Assembly (NCBI GenBank): GCA_031263945.1
Contig: JAISEW010000231.1
Coordinates: forward strand, 1 to 29,170
Reading direction: 5' to 3'
Origin: Gracilibacteraceae bacterium
Lineage (GTDB): Bacteria > Bacillota > Desulfitobacteriia > Desulfitobacteriales > Syntrophobotulaceae
Length of the DNA: 29,170 nucleotides
Position 1 is the first letter of the stretch. Every line of letters starts with the position of its first letter. Below are positions 23,013 through 29,170 of the stretch, one piece after another. Below the pieces are notes generated by a model, which was given only the letters and a program-made list of their open reading frames with translations, made no database searches and had not been told where the DNA came from. Made by a program: the position numbers and the translations under genes.

Positions 23013-23508
23013 AGCCTGGAAATTCGGGGACAATATCGACACGGACGCCATCATTCCCGCCCGCTACATGAATAAAACCGAAGCGGCTCATTTGGCCGCC
23101 CATTGCATGGAGGACGCCGATCCGGGATTTGCCGCGCGGGTACGGCAGGGGGATATTATCGTCGGGGGCCGGAATTTTGGCTGCGGCTCTTCGCGGGAAC
23201 ACGCGCCCATCGCCATTCAGGCGGCTGGATTGTCCGCCGTGATCGCCGAATCCTATGCCCGGATATTTTTCCGGAACGCGCTGAATATCGGTTTGCCGAT
23301 TTACGAATGCGCGGAAGCCGTACGCGGGATAGAGACGGGGGACGATGTTGAAGTAGAATTTTCCAGTGGATTGATCCGCAATATAACAAAGGGGGCGGAA
23401 TATCAGGCCCGGCCGCTGCCGCCTTTCATGCGGGAGATCATCGCCGCCGGCGGTCTGATCGCCCAGATCCGCGCCCGCAATGTTCGAAAGGAGAATGCCG
23501 ATGCCTGA
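23005..23508 (+). CDS. leuD: 3-isopropylmalate dehydratase small subunit
   Basis: A 167-residue swivelling-domain subunit that pairs with LeuC. It begins GKAWKFGDNIDTDAIIPARY, has the swivel-loop VGGRNFGCGSSREHAPIAI that contacts substrate, and AESYARIFFRNALNIGLP. The short length matches the LeuD2 partner of LeuC2. GGAGG stands seven bases before ATG 23005. It overlaps leuC upstream and leuB downstream by 8 bases each, indicating coupled translation. Confidence 0.95.
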   Translation: MGKAWKFGDNIDTDAIIPARYMNKTEAAHLAAHCMEDADPGFAARVRQGDIIVGGRNFGCGSSREHAPIAIQAAGLSAVIAESYARIFFRNALNIGLPIYECAEAVRGIETGDDVEVEFSSGLIRNITKGAEYQARPLPPFMREIIAAGGLIAQIRARNVRKENADA

Positions 23509-24553
23509 AATTGCCGTTTTGCCCGGAGACGGGATCGGACAGGAAATAGTGCCGGAAGCCGTGGCGGTGGCCCAGGCTGTGACCCGGGACCGTGATTTCA
23601 TCTGGCGGGAATACCTGATCGGCGGCGCGGCCATTGACGCCACGGGCGGCGCTTTGCCGCCGGAAACGCTCGCGGCTTGTCAGGCGGCCGACGCCGTGCT
23701 GATGGGCGCGATCGGCGGGCCGAAATGGGACGCGCTGCCGGCGCCCCAAAGGCCGGAGCTGGGGGCTCTACTGCCTTTGCGCAAACAGCTGGCTCTTTAC
23801 GCCAACATCCGTCCCGTCCGCATGACGCCGGCTCTGATCGGCGCTTCGACCCTGAAGCCGGAAGTGGTGCGCGGTGTGGATCTGGTGGTCATACGCGAAT
23901 TGACCGGCGGGCTTTATTTCGGGGAAAAAGGCCGGCGCTCCGCGCCGCGGGCCGCTTACGACACGCTGGTCTACACGGAGGAGGAGATCCGCCGCATCGT
24001 CCGGCTCGCGTTCCAATGGGCGCGGGCGCGGCGGTGGAAACTCTGTTCGGTCGATAAGGCCAATGTGCTGGAGTCGTCGCGTTTTTGGCGAGAAATAGCG
24101 GTGGACACGGCGCGGGAGTTTCCGGACGTGGAATTGACGCATATGTATGTGGATAACGCGGCTATGCAGTTGGTGCGCCGGCCGGAGCAATTCGACGTCG
24201 TCGTGACGGAAAACATGTTTGGCGATATCCTGACCGATCTCGCCTCCATGTTGAGCGGCTCGATCGGAATGCTGGCCACGGCGAGCATGAACGGCCCCAA
24301 GGGGCTGTACGAACCGGCGCACGGTAGCGCTCCGGACATCGCCGGGCAGGACGCGGCCAATCCTCTGGCGGCTATTCTCTCCGCGGCCATGATGCTGAAA
24401 TATTCTTTCGCCCTGACGGAAGAAAGCGAGCGGATCGAGAAAGCGGTGGCGGCCGTGCTGGACTCCGGCTGGCGGACGGCGGATCTGGCCGAACCCGGCG
24501 CTCGGATCATCGGCACGCGGGAAATGGGAGCGAAAGTGAGGGAAGCGCTGTGA
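23501..24553 (+). CDS. leuB: 3-isopropylmalate dehydrogenase
   Basis: A 350-residue NAD-dependent beta-decarboxylating dehydrogenase giving 4-methyl-2-oxopentanoate. Motifs include LPGDGIGQEIVPEA, the substrate-binding RELTGGLYFGEKG with R/T/G residues, the catalytic Lys in SVDKANVLESSRFW, the metal-binding NMFGDILTDLASMLSGSIG and the NAD-site EPAHGSAPDIAGQDAANP. The presence of the Leu/Arg-type substrate loop supports isopropylmalate over isocitrate. ATG 23501 is chosen among three nearby ATGs because AAAGGAG sits at the right distance. It ends in a 4-base overlap (GTGA) with proC. Confidence 0.95.
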   Translation: MPEIAVLPGDGIGQEIVPEAVAVAQAVTRDRDFIWREYLIGGAAIDATGGALPPETLAACQAADAVLMGAIGGPKWDALPAPQRPELGALLPLRKQLALYANIRPVRMTPALIGASTLKPEVVRGVDLVVIRELTGGLYFGEKGRRSAPRAAYDTLVYTEEEIRRIVRLAFQWARARRWKLCSVDKANVLESSRFWREIAVDTAREFPDVELTHMYVDNAAMQLVRRPEQFDVVVTENMFGDILTDLASMLSGSIGMLATASMNGPKGLYEPAHGSAPDIAGQDAANPLAAILSAAMMLKYSFALTEESERIEKAVAAVLDSGWRTADLAEPGARIIGTREMGAKVREAL

Positions 24554-25350
24554 AACTGGGTTTTCTTGGCGGCGGCAATCTGGCGGCTTCCATGATGCGG
24601 GGCCTGCGGGCCCAAAACGCCTCTTGCGATATGCTCGTCCATGACGTCGATCCGGAACGCCAGGAGATTCTCCGCGCCGCTTACGCGGCCCGGCCGGCCG
24701 CCGCGGCTGCTTTGACGGCGGAGGCCGAGGTGATTTTGCTGCTCGTCAAGCCGAATCAAGTTTCCGGTCTGCTGACCTCGCTCCAAGGCCACGACCTGAG
24801 CGGCAAACTCCTGATATCCACGGCAGCCGGCATACCCCTCCGCTTTTATTCCGCGCGGCTGCCGGGCGCGGCGCGGGTGCGCGCCCTGCCCAATACATCC
24901 AGCGCCGCGCTGCGCGCCGTCACCGGCCTCGCGGCCGGCGGCGGCGTGTCTCCCGCCCAGCGGGAGACGGCAGCCGCGATATTTTCCGCTTTAGGCAAAG
25001 TCCTCTGGATAGAGGAAAGCGCCATGAACGCTCTGACCGCTTTGAGCGGCAGCGGCCCGGCCTATTTTTATCTGCTGACGGAACTGATGGCTGAGGCGGG
25101 GGCCGCTTTGGGGCTGGCGCCGGCGACGGCGCAGTTTCTGGCGCGGGAAACGATGATCGGCGCCGGTCGCATGCTCGAATCCGGAGCGGAAAACCCGGCC
25201 GTCCTGCGGGAACGCGTCACTTCACCCGGCGGCACGACTTTCGCCGCGCTCCGGAGTTTGGAAGCCGACGACCTGAGAGCCGCCGTCCGCCGCGCTTTGG
25301 CGGCCGCCGCCGCCAGAGCGGCGGAAATGGAACTGGAATTTGGGGCGTAA
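24550..25350 (+). CDS. proC: Pyrroline-5-carboxylate reductase
   Basis: A 266-residue NAD(P)H-dependent enzyme making proline from pyrroline-5-carboxylate. It shows the Rossmann GGGNLAASMMRGL, the ALPNTSSAALRAVTGLAAG segment (usually MPNTP), the dimerisation and catalytic ALSGSGPAYFYLLTELM, and VTSPGGTTFAALRSLE. The beginning KLGFLGGGN places the GTG at 24550 as start, coupled to leuB by overlap. Placement in the leucine operon together with proB makes a joint amino-acid unit; proA is not in the window. Confidence 0.94.
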   Translation: MKLGFLGGGNLAASMMRGLRAQNASCDMLVHDVDPERQEILRAAYAARPAAAAALTAEAEVILLLVKPNQVSGLLTSLQGHDLSGKLLISTAAGIPLRFYSARLPGAARVRALPNTSSAALRAVTGLAAGGGVSPAQRETAAAIFSALGKVLWIEESAMNALTALSGSGPAYFYLLTELMAEAGAALGLAPATAQFLARETMIGAGRMLESGAENPAVLRERVTSPGGTTFAALRSLEADDLRAAVRRALAAAAARAAEMELEFGA

Positions 25351-25353
25351 GTC

Positions 25354-26469
25354 ATGCTGACGGAAAAATCACTGAAGCGCATAGTGCTAAAAGTAGGCAG
25401 CAACACATTGAGCGCCGGACAGGGCGATTTGAACGGCGCCGTTCTGGATCGGCTGGCCTATGTCGCTTCCGCTTGGCGGCGGCGCGGCGCGGATACGGTG
25501 CTCGTGACCTCGGGCGCCGTGACGGCCGGGATGCGCCGGCTCCACATGGACAAACGCCCGCGCGACATCGCGGGGCGGCAGGCGGCGGCGGCGGTCGGTC
25601 AGGGTATTTTGCTTGAAAAATACAGCTATTTTTTTGAAAAATACGGACTGGTCTGCGCCCAGATCCTGCTTTCCCGCGCGGATCTCGTCGACGTTTCCCA
25701 TTACGACGCGGCTCGCAAGACTTTTGCCCGCCTGCTCGCGCTCGGGGTCGTGCCGATAGTCAACGAAAACGACACTGTGGCCTATGAGGAATTGTGTTTC
25801 GGCGATAATGACCGGTTATCGGCTCAGGTCGCCGGGCTTGTTTCCGCGGATCTGCTCGTGCTGCTCACGGACGTGGACGGTCTGTATACGGGCAACCCGC
25901 GCCGGGACAGCGCCGCGAGCCTTATTCCCCGCGTGGAGGATATCGCGGCGGTCAGAGCCTATGCAGACGGAGCGGGCACAGCGGCCGGAACGGGCGGTAT
26001 GCGCACCAAACTGCAAGCGGCGGAAATAGCGGCGCGCTGCGGCATCGGCACGCTGCTTCTGAACGGGGAGCGGGCGGAGGAATTGGCCGCCCTGCCCGCG
26101 GGACAGATCCCGGTCGGCACTTATTTTGTCCCGGCCGCGCACAGTCTGAAAGGGAAAAAACGCTGGATAGCTTACGGCGCTCTTTCTCTCGGCGGCATCA
26201 CCGTGGACGCCGGAGCGGCGGCCGCTTTACGCGACGGCGGCAAAAGCCTGCTCGCTTCCGGAGTCACGGGAGTGGAAGGGGAGTGGGAACGGCGCGATCC
26301 GGTGCGGATACTCGGTCCCGGCGGCGAGGAAGTGGCGCGCGGCATAGCGGAATTAAGCAGCGACGAGGTTTTGGCGGTACGGGGACGCCGTTCCAGTGAG
26401 GCGAGCGCGCGTGTGCCTGATTGGCGCGGCGATGAAATAGTCCATCGGGATAATATGGTCATACATTGA
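25354..26469 (+). CDS. proB: Glutamate 5-kinase with PUA domain
   Basis: A 371-residue enzyme that phosphorylates glutamate as the first step of proline synthesis. Residues 1-260 are the amino-acid-kinase fold with VLKVGSNTLSA, VTSGAVTAGM, the glutamate site PIVNENDTVAYEE, FGDNDRLSAQVAGLVSADLL, LLTDVDGLYTGNP and the GTGGMRTKLQAA loop. Residues about 275-360 form the C-terminal PUA domain typical of bacterial ProB. The feedback-inhibition region around the glutamate site looks intact. The gene follows proC by 3 bases. Confidence 0.95.
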   Translation: MLTEKSLKRIVLKVGSNTLSAGQGDLNGAVLDRLAYVASAWRRRGADTVLVTSGAVTAGMRRLHMDKRPRDIAGRQAAAAVGQGILLEKYSYFFEKYGLVCAQILLSRADLVDVSHYDAARKTFARLLALGVVPIVNENDTVAYEELCFGDNDRLSAQVAGLVSADLLVLLTDVDGLYTGNPRRDSAASLIPRVEDIAAVRAYADGAGTAAGTGGMRTKLQAAEIAARCGIGTLLLNGERAEELAALPAGQIPVGTYFVPAAHSLKGKKRWIAYGALSLGGITVDAGAAAALRDGGKSLLASGVTGVEGEWERRDPVRILGPGGEEVARGIAELSSDEVLAVRGRRSSEASARVPDWRGDEIVHRDNMVIH

Positions 26470-26480
26470 GGAATGGTGGT

Positions 26481-27212
26481 ATGGGCGGCATGCGACAGGA
26501 AGGCTTTACGGCGCATTGGGAATCGTTTGATTCCGGTCTGGAACAGGCGCTTTGCTGGCGGGGGAGGGATTACGCCTCTCTGTTGCCGCAGCCGCTGGCG
26601 GGCAAAGACCGGGATGTCTGCCCGGCTTTTGTCTTCGCGCTGGCCGGCGGCTGCGGCTTTAAAGGGCGGGATGTAGTGGAATTGGCCCTGGCTTTGGAAT
26701 ACACCTACCTGAGTTTTCGCGTTCACCGATCCATTCGGGATATGGAGCTGGCTGAGCAGGCGCGGCAATACGGCGTCCTGTTCGGCGATTTTTTCGCGGC
26801 GCAGGTGCTGGCCTCCTTGAGCGGAGATTTGCTTTATCCGCATACCGCTAAATTCACGGAGACGATGCGAACGATGAACGAGGGGGCGCTGCTGCGCGGA
26901 CGTCTGCGGGAAAACGCGGACGCGGCGGCATGGCGGGAAGTGCTGCGGCGGGAAAAGGCGGCTTTGCTCCTGCCGGTGCGCGTATTTGCGGAATGGACCT
27001 CGCTCGCGCGGGAAGAGACGCAGCTGTTGGAGCGGCTGGCGGTTGAACTCGGCGTGCTGTGGGGCGCCGGAGAGGAAGGCCGGGGGGATCTTTTTTTACC
27101 CGGCGGCCTGACCGCGGCGGAAAACCTGATCTCCGAGACGCGGCCCGCCTGGCGTGACGGTTTGCGCGGTTTTTTTCTTGATTTGACATCGGAAGTTGGC
27201 GCTGGTGTTTAA
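26481..27212 (+). CDS. Degenerate trans-prenyl-synthase-like protein, possible regulatory subunit
   Basis: A 243-residue protein that looks like a polyprenyl diphosphate synthase without its active site. It lines up by eye with the enzyme at 28488: the EYTYLSFRVHRSIRD helix sits where EVIHMASLAHDDIVDD would be, FGDFFAAQVLASLSG matches GDYLLAQAMQLIYG, and AREETQLLERLAVELGVLWG matches SREEARVLRQYGQCLGVAFQ. Both aspartate-rich motifs are lost. Known heterodimeric prenyl synthases (HexA/HexB, HepS/HepT) pair a catalytic chain with a small chain lacking DDxxD, so a partner role is plausible. The start is probably ATG 26481 after GAGG; a TTG at 26466 overlapping the proB stop is an alternative. Confidence 0.6.
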   Translation: MGGMRQEGFTAHWESFDSGLEQALCWRGRDYASLLPQPLAGKDRDVCPAFVFALAGGCGFKGRDVVELALALEYTYLSFRVHRSIRDMELAEQARQYGVLFGDFFAAQVLASLSGDLLYPHTAKFTETMRTMNEGALLRGRLRENADAAAWREVLRREKAALLLPVRVFAEWTSLAREETQLLERLAVELGVLWGAGEEGRGDLFLPGGLTAAENLISETRPAWRDGLRGFFLDLTSEVGAGV

Positions 27213-27213
27213 T
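27183..27213 (+). promoter_or_regulatory. Candidate promoter before tatC
   Basis: A perfect TTGACA (27183-27188) lies in the end of the prenyl-synthase-like gene, followed after 19 bases by TTTAAT (27208-27213). A second pair, TTGGCG (27196-27201) and TACAAT (27220-27225) with 18 bases between, overlaps it but would start transcription almost at the tatC ribosome site. Spacing is imperfect in the first pair. Confidence 0.3.
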
Positions 27214-27239
27214 TTGTGTTACAATATGGGAGGCGCGAA

Positions 27240-28001
27240 GTGAAACGGAAGGCGCAGCAAAGCGCGGAAATGCCGTTATGGGATCACTTAAAAGCTTTGC
27301 GCAAGGCGCTCTTAGTTTCCGCTTACGCCGTCGCGGCCGGCACTGTCGGCGGCTGGGCGCTGAGCGGCCATGTTTTCAGGATATTGGCGGCGCCGGTGGA
27401 ATCGGTCGGCGTTCCCCTCATCTCCATCGGCGTCATGGAACAGCTGATGGTCAAGCTGAAACTCTCGCTGATCGCCGGCGTGATCATCGCGGCGCCCGTG
27501 GTCATCTGGCAGCTTTGGAGCTTTATCCTGCCGGCTTTGACCAAGTCGGAAAAAAAAATGGTTTATCTGGTCGCTGTGCCGTCGATCCTCCTTTTTGCCT
27601 GCGGCGTGGCTTTTGCCTTTTACGTCGTGCTGCCGCTATGTCTGAAATTTCTGTTTTTTATCGGCAATGACGTAGTGGATACGGTGCAGAGCGCCATCGG
27701 GGACTATCTGGGTTTTGTGACCGCTTTTCTGATTACGTTCGGCTGCGTGTTCCAACTGCCGATCGTGCTGCTTGTACTCATCCGGCTGGATATCGTGTCG
27801 CCGGCCGCGCTCGGCAAGTATCGCAAATACGCTTTTTTCATCATCGTGGTTGTAGCCGTCATTTTGTCGCCGACGCCGGATTTGGCGACGCAGGCCCTGA
27901 TGGTAACGCCTATGTATTTGTTGTATGAGATGAGCATTTGGCTGGGTTATCTCGTTATCCGGCGGCGGCGCAAACGGCTGGCGCGGGAAGATAGCGGGTG
28001 A
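27240..28001 (+). CDS. tatC: Sec-independent protein translocase subunit TatC
   Basis: A 253-residue membrane protein with six transmembrane helices, the receptor core of the twin-arginine export machine. It begins with a short cytosolic stretch containing MPLWDHLKALRKALL, a variant of the conserved ELRxRL region, and shows KSEKKMVYLVAVPSILLFACGVAFAFYVVLP and FGCVFQLPIVLLVLIRL in order. The family segment YRKYAFFIIVVVAVILSPTPDLATQALMVTPMYLLYEMSI is clear near the end. The start at GTG 27240, six bases after GGGAGG, is preferred to a GTG at 27216 that precedes that site. tatA/B follows after 24 bases. Confidence 0.94.
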   Translation: MKRKAQQSAEMPLWDHLKALRKALLVSAYAVAAGTVGGWALSGHVFRILAAPVESVGVPLISIGVMEQLMVKLKLSLIAGVIIAAPVVIWQLWSFILPALTKSEKKMVYLVAVPSILLFACGVAFAFYVVLPLCLKFLFFIGNDVVDTVQSAIGDYLGFVTAFLITFGCVFQLPIVLLVLIRLDIVSPAALGKYRKYAFFIIVVVAVILSPTPDLATQALMVTPMYLLYEMSIWLGYLVIRRRRKRLAREDSG

Positions 28002-28025
28002 AGCCGGCAAAAGGAGTTCGGGTTT

Positions 28026-28460
28026 ATGAGTTTTACGGAAATAGCGCTCATCCTTTTTGTGGCCCTCATCGTCTTCGGGCCGGAAGACCTGCCCGCCATC
28101 GCCCGCTCGCTCGGCAAAATGGTTTATCAGGCCCGGCGCGTATGGGATGATTTGACGTCGGAAGTAAAAGACGTATGGGAGACGCCGGCGGAAGTATGGA
28201 ATGAGAGTGTCAAAGAACCGGTCGGCACCGTGCGCGACGCTGTGACGAAACCGCTGAGCTTACTGAAACCCGGCGCCGGCGCCGCGGCTAGGGCGGCCGA
28301 GTCTGCCGCTCCGCCGGGCGGGACGGAGGAGCTGCTGAGTTATGATGATCTGCCTCACCCTTTAGATAAACCCCAGGCGGAAAACCCGCTTTCGTCTTTG
28401 CCGGCCGGGATGGTGAACGGTTTGGCGCCTCCGGCGGCGGAAGATGAGGAAAAGCCCTGA
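28026..28460 (+). CDS. tatA: Twin-arginine translocase TatA/TatB-family subunit
   Basis: A 144-residue protein with one N-terminal transmembrane helix (ALILFVALIVFGPEDLP), the hinge, and the amphipathic helix IARSLGKMVYQARRVWDDL, followed by a long tail rich in proline, alanine and acid. The FGPE hinge occurs in both TatA and TatB; the length is nearer TatB. With no second copy in view, it may do both jobs in a minimal TatAC system, as in several Bacillota. ATG 28026 follows AAAAGGAG. Confidence 0.88.
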   Translation: MSFTEIALILFVALIVFGPEDLPAIARSLGKMVYQARRVWDDLTSEVKDVWETPAEVWNESVKEPVGTVRDAVTKPLSLLKPGAGAAARAAESAAPPGGTEELLSYDDLPHPLDKPQAENPLSSLPAGMVNGLAPPAAEDEEKP

Positions 28461-28487
28461 CGAATCAATTCTAAGGTGGTATTGACA

Positions 28488-29170
28488 GTGAACCCGCTGA
28501 AATTGATCAATAAGGATATCAAGAAACTGGAGCTAAGGCTCAGGGAATTTTTGCGGATACCCGTGCCGGTACTAAGCGAAACGGGTATTTATCTCCTGGA
28601 AGCGGGAGGGAAGCGCGTGCGCCCCATATTTGCCCTTTTGGCGGGGAAACTCTTTAATTACGACGAAAACTCTCTTTTTACGGTGGCGATGGCGATTGAG
28701 GTCATACATATGGCGTCGCTGGCTCACGACGATATAGTGGATGATTCCGCCCTGCGCCGCGGCCGGCCTACTTTGGCCGCCCGCTGGGGCGACGCGGCGG
28801 CGGTGGTCACGGGGGATTATCTGCTGGCGCAGGCGATGCAGCTGATATACGGGGTAAAAAACAAAGAGGTGACGGCTCTTTTGGCCCACACCTCGACGGA
28901 AATGTGCCGGGGAGAGATTTGCCAGATTCAGGCGTCACACGATACGCGGCAGAGCGTTTATGATTATTTTTATAAGATCCGGCGCAAGACGGCGCTTTTA
29001 CTCAGCCTGAGCTGTGAGGCCGGCGCCGTCGTTTCCGGCGCCAGCCGGGAAGAGGCGCGTGTTTTGCGGCAATATGGGCAATGCCTGGGCGTCGCTTTCC
29101 AAATAATGGACGACATACTCGATATCGAGGCGACGAAGGAAGAACTCGGCAAGCCGCCGGCCAGTGACGT
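28488..29170 (+). CDS. hepT: Polyprenyl (heptaprenyl-type) diphosphate synthase, 3' truncated by window
   Basis: The first 227 residues of a trans-prenyl diphosphate synthase that lengthens FPP/GGPP with IPP, most likely for the menaquinone tail. It has GGKRVRPIFALL (IPP-binding), the first aspartate-rich motif in HMASLAHDDIVDD, RRGRPTLAARWGDAAAVVTGDYLLAQA, the KIRRKTALLLSLSCEAGA helix, and the second aspartate-rich motif in GVAFQIMDDILD. Residues before the first DD are small/hydrophobic (Ala and Leu), which suits a long-chain product, but length cannot be fixed. The next expected motif (GKPxGxDL) reads GKPPASD as the window stops. GTG 28488 follows AAGGTGG by eight bases. The gene symbol is by analogy; ispB is an equal choice. 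Confidence 0.9.
   Translation, partial: MNPLKLINKDIKKLELRLREFLRIPVPVLSETGIYLLEAGGKRVRPIFALLAGKLFNYDENSLFTVAMAIEVIHMASLAHDDIVDDSALRRGRPTLAARWGDAAAVVTGDYLLAQAMQLIYGVKNKEVTALLAHTSTEMCRGEICQIQASHDTRQSVYDYFYKIRRKTALLLSLSCEAGAVVSGASREEARVLRQYGQCLGVAFQIMDDILDIEATKEELGKPPASD

Overview
The window looks like chromosomal core DNA of a GC-rich, low-oxygen member of the Bacillota. The best marker is a single polypeptide joining IspH to four S1 RNA-binding domains, an arrangement known mainly from Clostridia and Negativicutes. A HutP-family gene beside cmk, an archaeal-type LeuC/LeuD pair and menaquinone-related genes agree with this. Placement in Negativicutes is an inference, not a demonstration. Many genes start with TTG or GTG behind good Shine-Dalgarno sites. 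I see no rRNA, tRNA, insertion sequence, phage gene or CRISPR array.

Layout. (1) 1-652: 3' end of a repeat-rich, probably surface-exposed protein. (2) 653-1029: non-coding, with a terminator-like hairpin, a REP-like palindromic element and weak promoter signals. (3) 1030-4677: KhtT/KhtU-type potassium/proton antiporter genes, then a cyclic-nucleotide-domain/DUF2225 fusion and a C39-like cysteine-protease-fold protein. (4) 4648-7284, minus strand: valS, converging on and overlapping the previous gene by 30 bp; it has a perfect consensus sigma-A promoter, with a minus-strand intrinsic terminator just upstream of that promoter. (5) 7517-20952, plus strand: a long tightly packed run of glycosyltransferase-TPR, thiE, HAD phosphatase, thiD, menG, HutP-like, cmk, plsC, ispH-S1, ftsW-like, DUF512 radical SAM protein and a HelD-like helicase carrying an in-frame TAA. 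(6) 21037-21663: a membrane/winged-helix/zinc-ribbon protein. (7) 21738-26469: leuC-leuD-leuB-proC-proB, overlapping or nearly so. (8) 26481-29170: a prenyl-synthase-like protein without catalytic aspartates, tatC, tatA/B and a polyprenyl diphosphate synthase cut by the window end.

How the genes work together. Isoprenoid and quinone functions recur: IspH makes IPP/DMAPP, the terminal prenyl synthase and its degenerate paralog probably make the menaquinone side chain, and MenG methylates demethylmenaquinone. ThiE, ThiD and perhaps the HAD protein belong to thiamine synthesis. LeuCDB and ProCB make leucine and proline. PlsC and the FtsW-like protein serve the envelope. The observations most worth following are the degenerate prenyl synthase, the cyclic-nucleotide/DUF2225 protein next to an antiporter, the interrupted helicase, and the possible small transcript ahead of valS. 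I found no clear case of a wholly new multi-gene system.
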